Assembly (NCBI GenBank): GCA_015522685.1
Contig: WALU01000016.1
Span: 1-59,002, forward strand
DNA length: 59,002 bases
Origin: Thermoproteota archaeon
Lineage (GTDB): Archaea > Korarchaeota > Korarchaeia > Korarchaeales > Korarchaeaceae
Reading direction: 5' to 3'
The notes beneath the pieces were generated by a model. The model saw only the letters and a list, made by a program, of their open reading frames with translations, had not been told where the DNA came from and did no database searches. The number at the start of each line of letters is the position of its first letter. Positions within the stretch are counted from its first letter, which is position 1. Of the stretch, positions 52,171-59,002 are shown one piece after another. The translations under genes were made by a program, and so were the position numbers.

Positions 52171-54066
52171 TCACACCCCTATCCCCTGCTCCCGCCAGTT
52201 TAGTGACCCTTTCTGAGGTATTATGGCATCATAGGGACACACCTGAGTACAAGCTCCGCATCCAAAGCAGATGGTAGGATCTATCTCGACTATTGAACCA
52301 GTATCAACAAATGCTGGGCATGCGAAGGTATTCATGCAGACTCTACAGTAGGTACACTTATCAGGATCTACTATGTAAGGTTCTCCTACTCTACCCTCTC
52401 TTCTTAGTCTCCTAACAGTAAGTAAGGCGCACTCTCTCCTAGAAATTATGACAGAGACTCCATCTCTCTTCAAAGCTTCCCTTATCGTCTTCTCCATCTC
52501 GGCATGATTATATGGATCTACTACCTTAACATAGTCAACCCCTATAGACCTGACAACATCCTCTATATCTACGGCAGGGGCTTTTTCGCCCATTGCATTA
52601 AAATCACTCCCTGGATGTGGTTGATGTCCTGTCATGGCTGTTATCTTGTTATCCATTATCATTACAGTCATCTTCCTCTTATTATGGACAGCGTTGATCA
52701 GTGCTGGAATCCCAGCATGGAAGAATGTTGAATCTCCAATTAGCGCTACTACATCTTCTCCAGTAGCAAGGCTGATGCCATTTCCTATTCCTATAGATGA
52801 ACCCATGGCATGAGTTACCTGTTCTACCCTGAAAGGTTTCTCAAAGAGAAGAGCATAGCATCCTATATCTCCTATAAATGCTGCTCCTCCAGCCGCTCTT
52901 CTGAGAGCATAGCCGGCTGATCTATGTGGGCAGGCAGGGCATAACACAGGAGGTCTTGGAGGTACCTTGCTTAGGACCTTGGAGCTTCTCTCATCTATTT
53001 TTGCGAAATCTATTGGAGAAGCTATACCAGTGGCCTTAGATAGGCCCTCCAAAACGGTTCTCATGGTATATTCCCCAACTCTAGGCATATGTCCAGTGAG
53101 CTTACCGAGTATCCTGACATCTGGAGCATAATCCTTCGCTACAGCTTTAGCTCTAAGCTCTAAATATGGGTCAAGCTCCTCAACTACAAAAGCGGTCGTA
53201 ACTGAAGACAGGAAATCGCCTATTACCTTCTCTGGAAGGGGATAGGTCATAGTTAATTTCAGGATTTTTGCATTGAGATTGGCCAATTTTACTGCTTCTT
53301 TGGCATAAGAGTAAGCGACTCCTGATGTTAAGATACCAAAATCTGAATCAGGCGAACCTTCAATCTTATAAAACCTAGGAGATACATTCATCTGTATTTC
53401 CTTCAGTTTCCTGAGCAATTCGCTATGATGCTTCCTAGCTATCGCTCCCACCTGGAGGTATCTATCTGGTTCTTTAGGCGCAAACTTGCCCTTTCCTGGG
53501 CCAGCAGTTATCTCTCCAAGCTTAACAGGAGTTCTTTGATGACTTATCCGAGTTGTAGTTCTAATTAGGATAGGCACCTTGAACCTATCAGATATACCAA
53601 ATGCCTCCTTGATTAGGTCCTTCGCTTCCTGTGAATTGGAAGGTTCAAGCATGGGAAGGCCAATAGCTTCGCTATAATGCCTATTGTCCTGCTCATTTTG
53701 ACTGCTATGCGCATGAGGATCGTCTGCAGATACTATAACCATGGCTCCTGCAATTCCTGCATAGGCTAGAGTGAATATTGCATCTGTTGCAACGTTAAAG
53801 CCTACATGCTTCATCATTGTTAGGGATCTAAGGCCCGACCATGCTGCTCCCATGGCTACTTCTGTTGCAACCTTCTCATTTACTGACCACTCAAAATAGA
53901 TTCCCAATTTCTTAGCTACTTTCGATAGGGCTTCACCTATTTCAGTGCTAGGAGTACCAGGATATGCAGCGGCTACATTCAAGCCTGCTTCTAAAGATCC
54001 TCTTGCTATTGCTTCATTTCCGAGGAGAACTTCAAAGGTGTCAGCTGGAGCAAGTAGATCTCCCAT
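52171..54066 (-). CDS. iorA: indolepyruvate ferredoxin oxidoreductase, alpha subunit
   Basis: 631 residues. Pyrimidine-binding half with LLGNEAIARGSLEAG and AYPGTPSTE, PP-binding half with GDSTFFHAGIPALIN and the MIMDNKITAMTGHQPHPG segment for thiamine diphosphate, and a C-terminal pair of [4Fe-4S] clusters (CTYCRVCMNTFACP, CFGCGACTQVCPYDA). Used in aromatic amino acid fermentation; its CoA ester could feed the ADP-forming synthetases. Promoter region contains a TATA box flanked by an inverted repeat. Confidence 0.95.
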   Translation of the reverse strand: MGDLLAPADTFEVLLGNEAIARGSLEAGLNVAAAYPGTPSTEIGEALSKVAKKLGIYFEWSVNEKVATEVAMGAAWSGLRSLTMMKHVGFNVATDAIFTLAYAGIAGAMVIVSADDPHAHSSQNEQDNRHYSEAIGLPMLEPSNSQEAKDLIKEAFGISDRFKVPILIRTTTRISHQRTPVKLGEITAGPGKGKFAPKEPDRYLQVGAIARKHHSELLRKLKEIQMNVSPRFYKIEGSPDSDFGILTSGVAYSYAKEAVKLANLNAKILKLTMTYPLPEKVIGDFLSSVTTAFVVEELDPYLELRAKAVAKDYAPDVRILGKLTGHMPRVGEYTMRTVLEGLSKATGIASPIDFAKIDERSSKVLSKVPPRPPVLCPACPHRSAGYALRRAAGGAAFIGDIGCYALLFEKPFRVEQVTHAMGSSIGIGNGISLATGEDVVALIGDSTFFHAGIPALINAVHNKRKMTVMIMDNKITAMTGHQPHPGSDFNAMGEKAPAVDIEDVVRSIGVDYVKVVDPYNHAEMEKTIREALKRDGVSVIISRRECALLTVRRLRREGRVGEPYIVDPDKCTYCRVCMNTFACPAFVDTGSIVEIDPTICFGCGACTQVCPYDAIIPQKGSLNWREQGIGV

Positions 54067-54094
54067 AAAAGTAACCCATAAAACGATAACCTCG

Positions 54095-54120
54095 CTAATT
54101 TATAATTATGCGAAAATTAG
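54095..54120. promoter_or_regulatory. iorA promoter with flanking inverted repeat
   Basis: CTAATTT (54095-54101) and AAATTAG (54114-54120) form an inverted repeat around AATTATAAATT, the probable TATA box of the leftward iorBA operon (start near 54078, ATG 54066). A repressor site is plausible because it would block the TATA element. Confidence 0.4.
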
Positions 54121-54201
54121 TTTATATAATATCCAGTAGAGGTTAGATGAATCATATAAACAAAAAGAGCCTTATCCAGCAAATTATCAGCTACTTGGTG
54201 A

Positions 54202-55503
54202 TTATTGATTTGAGAATGAGGATATTTTTATGAGAGAGTCGATCGCCCTCATGGCTCTACATGGACTTGAGTAGGCGGGGATTCCCTTACGTCTTAGCTG
54301 AAGTACTGCCTCCTTGGATTTCTCTCCTCCCATCATAACAGGGATAATTGGCTTCTCATACAATTCCCATAATTCATAGAACATGCTAGCTAATCTAAGA
54401 GGATCAGATAGAGCCGTTTCGCAATATATAGCTATTATGCCATCAAAGTCATCGCTTGATAGCACTACATCCAGAATGCCCCTATATATGTCGGTCCCAG
54501 CTCTTCCCGTTATATCAATAGGATTTGATGAGCATATACCTCCCTCAGGGACGAACTGCCTTATCTGATCTATTAGGTCTTCACTAGGACGTGAAAGCTT
54601 GATCTTTGTTTGATTAGATAATCCCGTAATTAGCTTACCGGCTCCACCGCTGTTAGTTACAATGAGCACTCTATTTCCTTTGATTCTTTTTCCTGCCATA
54701 ACTAAGACAAGATCTAGGGCCTGTTCAACATCGTCAACTATTGGGATATATCCATCAAAGCTCTCTAACTTCTCTCTAACATCGCTCGCTGATGAAAGGA
54801 TGACTACTGGCTTTGAATTAATGGAGTTTTTTAGTATATCTATGAGGCTCTCCGGGTCATTTATCTTCTCTAAATGCATTAGAATAGATCTAGTAGACCT
54901 GTCCCTCATTAGAAAATCTAATATATCTGATTCATTTATATCAAGCTTATCTCCGAGCCCTACCACTGCTGAAAGCCCGATTCCCTCTACTGTGGTTAGT
55001 CCCATTAATGCCATACCGAGAGTTCTAGATTCCATTATCAATCCTACACTACCCTCTATAACTGAAAGGGGTCCTAAAGCTGCATTGAGCTTGCTTCCTG
55101 CATGGAAAATCCCCATGGAAGATGGACCTAGAATCTTTATTCCATACTTCCTAGCCAACTCCACTATAGGTAAGGATGATAGATCGCCCCTCCTCCCGGA
55201 AATTACAACAGCAACCTTAACGCCTTTAGCCTTCAACTCACCCAGAATTTTCGGTATTCTCTCAATGGGCGAGACTAATATTGCTAGATCGATATCATCT
55301 GTTATATCCAATATCGTCTTATAGCAACGAATATCATGTATCTCCTTATACTTAGGATTAACGGGGAAAATTGGACCTTGAAAACCATATCTCACTATAT
55401 TCGTCAGGATTTCATATCCCATCTTACCTGGGGTCTTTGATACCCCTATAACAGCTATAGATTTAGGTCTGAATAAGTAACTTAGGTAGATATCATCTTC
55501 CAA
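54202..55503 (-). CDS. acyl-CoA synthetase (ADP-forming) alpha-like protein lacking the phospho-histidine loop
   Basis: 433 residues. CoA-binding start LFRPKSIAVIGVSKTPGKMG, GPSSMGIFHAG, VEGIGLSAVVGLGDKLDINE, and the C-terminal NSGGAGKLITGL and SNPIDITG are all present. The region where the paralogue at 15271 has VKSHTGSLAG reads instead SSASDVREKLESFDGYIPIV, so there is no catalytic histidine. The usual phosphotransfer cannot proceed; a CoA-binding or regulatory role is possible. Located between iorA and the PUA gene, 6 bp after the latter. Confidence 0.87.
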   Translation of the reverse strand: MEDDIYLSYLFRPKSIAVIGVSKTPGKMGYEILTNIVRYGFQGPIFPVNPKYKEIHDIRCYKTILDITDDIDLAILVSPIERIPKILGELKAKGVKVAVVISGRRGDLSSLPIVELARKYGIKILGPSSMGIFHAGSKLNAALGPLSVIEGSVGLIMESRTLGMALMGLTTVEGIGLSAVVGLGDKLDINESDILDFLMRDRSTRSILMHLEKINDPESLIDILKNSINSKPVVILSSASDVREKLESFDGYIPIVDDVEQALDLVLVMAGKRIKGNRVLIVTNSGGAGKLITGLSNQTKIKLSRPSEDLIDQIRQFVPEGGICSSNPIDITGRAGTDIYRGILDVVLSSDDFDGIIAIYCETALSDPLRLASMFYELWELYEKPIIPVMMGGEKSKEAVLQLRRKGIPAYSSPCRAMRAIDSLIKISSFSNQ

Positions 55504-55509
55504 TGAGCC

Positions 55510-56022
55510 TCACCTCCTCTCATCTGATGCAACGGCTCGCCAAATGGAATCTCCAGCATGATGCAGGTTATAGATAGTTCTTCCCTTATCTTTAACTTCA
55601 TTAGATGATCTTAGAGCCTTCCCTACAGCTAATGCTGCACCGAGCCTCTCATCAACCACCACTACCAGATCTCCCTTAGAAAACTCTCCCTTAACGTCTC
55701 TTATCCCTGGACCCATAATATGAGCTCCATTGGCTATCGGCTTGACGGCTCCTAGATCGACGACAACCCTAGGAATTGGCAGGTCAAATTTTTCGACAGA
55801 TGTGAGGAATGGAATGAGGTCGCCAGTAGGCAATTCCACTAGAAGAGGATACCCATTATAGTAGTAAACCTTTGCAGTTTTCCCTTTCCATGGAACCTCG
55901 AGTACTTGGAGAGAAACCTTTCTACTTATTATAACATTCTCCAGCCCAGGTATTTCTCTCAATGCCCTGTCAATTACTGATTTGCTTTCCTTTACTGTGA
56001 TAGCATATTTATGCTTGGAGAT
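55510..56022 (-). CDS. PUA-domain RNA-binding protein (MCT-1-like), probable ATC start
   Basis: About 171 residues if started at 56022. The PUA part is clear (PRVVVDLGAVKPIANGAHIM, GPGIRDV, GDLVVVVDE), and the pre-PUA region holds YYNGYPLLVELPTGDLIPFL. The first conventional start is TTG 55962, but the upstream frame to the TGA at 56029-56031 reads ISKHKYAITVKESKSVIDRA, which matches the basic N-terminal helix of the archaeal MCT-1-like family. No ATG, GTG or TTG exists there; ATC 56020-56022 lies six bases after GGGTGA (56029-56034). The gene follows tRNA-Asp on the same strand by about 26 bp. Confidence 0.75.
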   Translation of the reverse strand: MSKHKYAITVKESKSVIDRALREIPGLENVIISRKVSLQVLEVPWKGKTAKVYYYNGYPLLVELPTGDLIPFLTSVEKFDLPIPRVVVDLGAVKPIANGAHIMGPGIRDVKGEFSKGDLVVVVDERLGAALAVGKALRSSNEVKDKGRTIYNLHHAGDSIWRAVASDERR

Positions 56023-56048
56023 AAAGCCTCACCCTTAAGATCTAATGG

Positions 56049-56122
56049 CGCCCGGGCTGGGATTTGAACCCAGGTCTGAGGCTCGACAGGCCCCAATGCT
56101 AGCCGGGCTACACCACCCGGGC
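56049..56122 (-). tRNA. tRNA-Asp (anticodon GTC)
   Basis: Minus-strand cloverleaf: acceptor GCCCGGG/CCCGGGC, D loop with AGCCCGGCTAGC, anticodon stem GGGGC/GCCTC (one G.U) and loop CTGTCGA giving GTC, T arm CTGGG/CCCAG with TTCAAAT. Discriminator G; CCA not encoded; no intron. It is immediately upstream of the PUA gene, probably co-transcribed. Confidence 0.96.
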
Positions 56123-56259
56123 ACTGGGTAGAGGAGGCTCCTGCCTATTATAAATATTTCACTGGTACCTCTTAAGGTAACCTCATAGATCTTCTTCGTC
56201 TTCAAGGAATTCCCCTAATAATGGTGACTCAGAAATTCCCAGTCACTTTACCTCCTATA

Positions 56260-56612
56260 TTATTAATGGAAAACTTGGCAGAGAGAATGAAAAGAGGGTG
56301 AAGGTCGCATGTCTAGCACAATTTTTACTAGCCGCTTTAGCGGTCCTTAGAATTATCTCTATGCTGTTTCCTCTTAGCTTCGTCTCCTGAAGCTATGTTC
56401 GTGGCATAGGGAGCGCATAACAATAGAATTATATCATTAGCTTCGGCCTCTTCTCTTATTCAAGTGAGCAATTCTTCATTTTTGGATATAGATCTTACGA
56501 CTTGATATTCCATTCCACCGAATTCCATGCTCCTAAGATATGAGAAAGCCTTCCTTCCTCCCTTCTTAGAAGCATCCATCGGATAGCCTGCAGGTCCGGA
56601 TCTTATCTTATC
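56260..56612 (-). pseudogene. nfo: decayed endonuclease IV (Nfo-like) gene
   Basis: On the minus strand the frame reads KIRSGPAGYPMDASKKGGRK, AFSYLRSMEFGGMEYQVVRS, then TGA (56460-56462), IREEAEANDIILLLCAPYAT and NIASGDEAKRKQ. This is the N-terminal third of an endonuclease IV-type TIM barrel (family: kiRfGPAG.P, GlgamEvqfVR, HAPYyiNLAS). The start codon is lost (GAT in place of ATG), there is an internal stop, a frameshift follows near 56340 (KRLVKIVLDMRPS continues in another frame), and the rest is gone. Confidence 0.8.
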
Positions 56613-56699
56613 TTAGTTTATCGATTAATACCTCGCATCCAGTTGAGACTATCTTTTCGCTTGGTAGCAGTCAATCTCTTGATCTACAGGGGGTCATAT

Positions 56700-56740
56700 C
56701 ATGTAGAAAGGTTATATATGCTCCAACTAGTTCATATACT
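56700..56740 (+). promoter_or_regulatory. promoter of the structured RNA
   Basis: GAAAGGTTATATATG (56706-56720) has a BRE-like purine stretch and a strong TATA box centred near 56715, placing initiation at about 56741, exactly the first base of a long perfect stem. Confidence 0.65.
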
Positions 56741-56880
56741 GGGGATCGCCTAGTCTTGGCGGGCTTAGCCCAACTGAGGGCTATGGCTCTATGGATGTGG
56801 AAGGGGTCCTTAATTGACCCCGATCTTAGGCGTCCATTGGGCGCCTACCTCTGAACGTAAAGCTGGGCGATCCCCCTGTC
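56741..56880 (+). ncRNA. structured non-coding RNA of unknown family
   Basis: GC-rich island in AT-rich, decayed surroundings. The ends pair perfectly: GGGGATCGCC (56741-56750) with GGCGATCCCC (56866-56875), 10 bp. Inside are GGGC-TTA-GCCC (56761-56771), GGGGTC/GACCCC (56803-56808 with 56816-56821) and TAGGCG/CGCCTA (56827-56832 with 56842-56847), so it is a multi-branched RNA of about 135 nt closed by its terminal helix. A good promoter precedes it and a pyrimidine-rich tract (TGTCTACTTTCTTCTC) follows as terminator. No 5S rRNA, SRP RNA, RNase P, tRNA or C/D box hallmark is visible. Confidence 0.75.
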
Positions 56881-57009
56881 TACTTTCTTCTCAATGGTAA
56901 GATAGTGGATCCTAAGGCCTGATGTATTAAGGATATTTGATAACGAAGAAAAGAGATGGCCCCCCGTCACCTTAGCATATAAGATGTAGCTGAACCTAGA
57001 ATTATAAGA

Positions 57010-57651
57010 GTCTTAATTCGCATGAGGGAGGAATCACCGATAACTCTCCCTAGAACGGTCTTCTTCTTGAGATTAACTTCAAATGAGCCTTCTGCCAAAA
57101 ATGGGGCGTTATTTCATGGTTTTCTCTTAGATATGCCTACAAATGAGAAATACATGGCTAGTACCATAAATAGGCTTGAGAGAGCCTAAAAACATTAACT
57201 TAGTAGAAGAACCTATTCCAAATATACACGTAATACTAAGAGTTCTTAAGCTAGTCGAGAAGGATTTTCTGGTAATTTGGGACTCTAATGCATATATGAA
57301 TGAAAAACAACGAAGCTATTTCTTGGTATAACCGATCTCTAACTATCTAATTAATTTTCAAATACTGGAGTTATAATTGCACTAAAGTATATAATCAATT
57401 CCTAAACATAGAGATGTCGTAACTAGAAATCTAATAATAAGGCATTTGGCTCTCTCGGGACATATAGATTGATATACGAAACCAATATTAAGTGGATATC
57501 CTTAGAATGACTGATGCTTTAGTTAATATAATTGGATTAATACATCGAATACATGGCAGATAAGTATCTTGAGATAAATAGGATAGGAGAAGTCAAGGGA
57601 GAAGATCAGAGAAACATATAGATTTGCAGAGAGCCTAGGTCTTAGGCGGAG
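57010..57651 (+). pseudogene. decayed PflX-type (COG1313) radical SAM gene
   Basis: Fragments in shifting plus frames match this family in order: EESPITLPRTVFFLRL, the cysteine motif as NFK-stop-AFCQKW (57075-57104; TGA at 57084-57086 replaces the second cysteine), KNINLVEEPIPNIHVILRVL and DFLVIWDSNAYMNEKQRS (57188-57328), TRNLIIRHLALSGHID (57422-57469), LVNIIGLIHRIHGR, ADKYLEINR and TYRFAESLGLRR. Several frameshifts and stops exclude function. The N-terminal end is no longer recognisable. Confidence 0.8.
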
Positions 57652-57670
57652 ATCTATAAGTTAGCTAATT

Positions 57671-58234
57671 TTAAGAGTTTAATACTATCGATATTATCTT
57701 CCATTTCAACTCCTCCAAACTCCCCTCATTTAGAACGAAGTGATCGGCCATGGCAATGGCATCTCCCATATGAAAAGTCTTTATTTCTCTCTCGTCTTCC
57801 TTCAGAAACTTGAAGTATTCTGATTCATCGAAACCAGATCTCCTTCTTTTGAATTGTCTTAAGAATCTCAGTTTTTTCGAAGCAAATATAGCGAGAGTTA
57901 TTGCCTCTTCCCCAAATTCTCTCTTAAATTCCTCTATCTCTTCTACATTTCTTATACCATTCACCACGAAATGGCTGGCATTCGAATTTTTCGCTTTTGA
58001 AATAACGAGCTTTGCTATTGCAGCCATCCCCATCTCTTTCCTAAGCTCCATCCCAATCTTTCTCATATTTTCCCGTGTAATAGGGAGCTCTTTCCTCATT
58101 AGCTTCTCTAATAGCTCATCACTCATTCTAAAGACTTTATATCCAAGCTCTTCTTCAATTATCTTAGCTGCTACATCTTTTCCGCTTCCAGGAAGCCCTA
58201 CAATCAATATCACTCTTTTGCCCAGTTGATTCAT
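57671..58234 (-). CDS. UPF0200/dephospho-CoA-kinase-like P-loop kinase
   Basis: 187 residues. P-loop VGLPGSGKDVAAK (13-25), GYKVFRMSDELLEKLMRKE, the FVVNGIRNVEEIEEFKREFG segment in place of the usual Walker B context, and the lid RFLRQFKRRRSGFD. Archaeal UPF0200 proteins resemble dephospho-CoA and adenylate kinases; the substrate is unproven. It is divergent from the cas6-like gene. Confidence 0.82.
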   Translation of the reverse strand: MNQLGKRVILIVGLPGSGKDVAAKIIEEELGYKVFRMSDELLEKLMRKELPITRENMRKIGMELRKEMGMAAIAKLVISKAKNSNASHFVVNGIRNVEEIEEFKREFGEEAITLAIFASKKLRFLRQFKRRRSGFDESEYFKFLKEDEREIKTFHMGDAIAMADHFVLNEGSLEELKWKIISIVLNS

Positions 58235-58335
58235 TGGGAGACCATCCTCCTACTTCTAAAAAAGATCCACCTTAATTATTGAAGCAGAGGAGTAGTTTTA
58301 TAGAAGATCCATTAGCATGAAAGGGGATTAAAAGA

Positions 58336-59002
58336 TGATCTCTATAATAGAAATCGAAACAGTAAGTCAAGGAGAAGGGATCATCCCTTTTGCAGGACCT
58401 CCTTTAAGAAAAGCGCTCTTTAAAGCAGTTTCTTCTCAGAATTCGCTCCTAGCTAGGGCCTTAGAAATGTCATCAAACAAAATATTTGTGGAAGCTCTGC
58501 TTAGAGATAAAAAACAACTTCCTTGCGGCTTTCAAGATGAACTTGTATATATAGGCTCCGAGTATAGAGGATCTATAATAATATTTGATAACAGCACAAT
58601 TGCGGATGCTGTGAGGAGGTGGGTATATAAGAAACCTCTTATTAGAATAAAGGATGTAACATTTAAGATAGTTGGACATTCCTACCAGGAGATAAATATA
58701 GAGGACTTTATACAGGATCAACCATGTAAAAATTTTAGGATAAGGTTTCTTACTCCTACTTGCTTTAGAAGGTCTTCCACCCCTTACTGCTACCTATATC
58801 CTAATTCAAAGATAATAGCATCATCGGCATCATCTGTTTGGAATGCTCTTTCCCCTAAAAAAGGGCCTGAAACAAGAATAATGTCTATATGGACTGATCT
58901 AAGTGTCATTGAAACAGGATATGAGATATGTACTACAAAACCCATCGAGATAAGTGAGGGAAGAACACTAGTTGGTTTCATGGGGTGGGTGAATTACAAG
59001 GT
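58336..59002 (+). CDS. cas6: CRISPR-associated Cas6-like endoribonuclease (3' end outside window)
   Basis: Open frame from ATG 58336 (GGGGAT upstream) to the window end, 222 residues, so the C terminus is missing. The N-terminal ferredoxin-like half has the Cas6 pattern (ISIIEIETVSQGEGIIPFAG, PLRKALFKAVS), and the second half has FRIRFLTPTCFRRSSTPYCY and the approach to the C-terminal glycine-rich region, LVGFMGWVNYK. Cas6 cuts CRISPR precursor RNA in type I and III systems. Catalytic residues cannot be assigned. Array and other cas genes, if present, lie to the right. Confidence 0.75.

Noticed and set aside
56741..56880. 5S rRNA, SRP RNA or RNase P RNA identity for the structured RNA
   Set aside because: No 5S loop motif near CGAAC, no SRP GGNAR/GUGACC elements, no RNase P CR-I or CR-V sequence; the length is wrong for archaeal SRP and typical RNase P RNA.
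57084..57086. TGA as selenocysteine in the radical-SAM cysteine motif
   Set aside because: The same gene has many other stops and frameshifts, so it is a pseudogene; no SECIS-like element was looked for further.
1..59002. CRISPR array, insertion sequence or prophage
   Set aside because: No regularly spaced direct repeats, transposase, integrase or structural phage genes were seen in the window.

Overview
The window is chromosomal DNA of an archaeon. Direct markers are an archaeal histone, ribosomal protein eS25, sn-glycerol-1-phosphate dehydrogenase, a geranylgeranyl-reductase-family flavoprotein, the archaeal-type S-adenosylmethionine synthetase, DtdA, RibL, ABCE1/RLI and the NurA-HerA-Mre11-Rad50 set. 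Histone plus eS25 plus HerA/NurA suggests a TACK-group archaeon, possibly Korarchaeota; that placement is inference. The DNA is AT-rich, genes are packed tightly, ribosome binding sites are GGTGA-like, and several start codons lie about 25 bp from a TTTAAA element, as expected of leaderless mRNAs.

Layout. 1-3.4 kb: end of a PKD surface protein, then a leftward operon of a SPASM radical-SAM enzyme, a winged-helix regulator, a methyltransferase and an isochorismatase-like hydrolase. 3.4-5.0 kb: SAM synthetase behind a possibly structured leader. 5.0-15.2 kb: leftward DNA-repair block nurA-herA-mre11-rad50 followed by a small heat-shock protein and a large SF2 helicase. 15.2-19.5 kb: ADP-forming acyl-CoA synthetase alpha, PspA plus a membrane winged-helix protein, a stand-alone MetRS tRNA-binding domain, and a beta-CASP RNase. 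19.5-22.9 kb: an overlapping operon rimI, TusA-like, ahcY, radical SAM, and a frameshifted DUF59 gene. 22.9-29.3 kb: coiled-coil protein, eS25, cyclophilin-like protein, MBL hydrolase, thiL, cyclic-2,3-DPG-synthase-like GTPase, creatininase family protein, TIM-barrel protein. 29.3-37.5 kb: AT-rich spacer, histone, tRNA-Arg, a UppP-like/DedA fusion, PAP2-like, DtdA, DUF211, a tRNA methylthiotransferase, a SpeD-like protein, UPF0173 and a HEAT-like protein. 37.7-47.9 kb: geranylgeranyl reductase, a membrane pseudo-ATPase, a PEP-synthase-like protein, SAM hydrolase, ThpR, cupin, DHH protein, RibL, MetRS. 48-56 kb: EgsA, Yip1-like, ABCE1, iorBA, a second acyl-CoA synthetase alpha, a PUA protein, tRNA-Asp. 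56.1-57.7 kb: a decay zone with remnants of an endonuclease IV gene and a PflX-type radical-SAM gene, and between them an intact-looking promoter driving a structured RNA. The right end has a nucleotide kinase and the start of a Cas6-like gene that runs off the window.

Themes. SAM metabolism is dense: synthetase, SAH hydrolase, SAM hydrolase, a SpeD relative lacking its catalytic serine, and several methylases and radical-SAM enzymes. Several family members lack a key residue or motif (SpeD-like, TusA-like, UppP-like, acyl-CoA synthetase alpha, MBL hydrolase), suggesting repurposed folds. The observations most worth checking are the unassigned structured RNA at 56741-56880, the DUF59 gene split exactly at a canonical -1 slippery heptamer, the possible ATC start of the PUA gene, the UppP-like/DedA fusion and the SAM synthetase leader.
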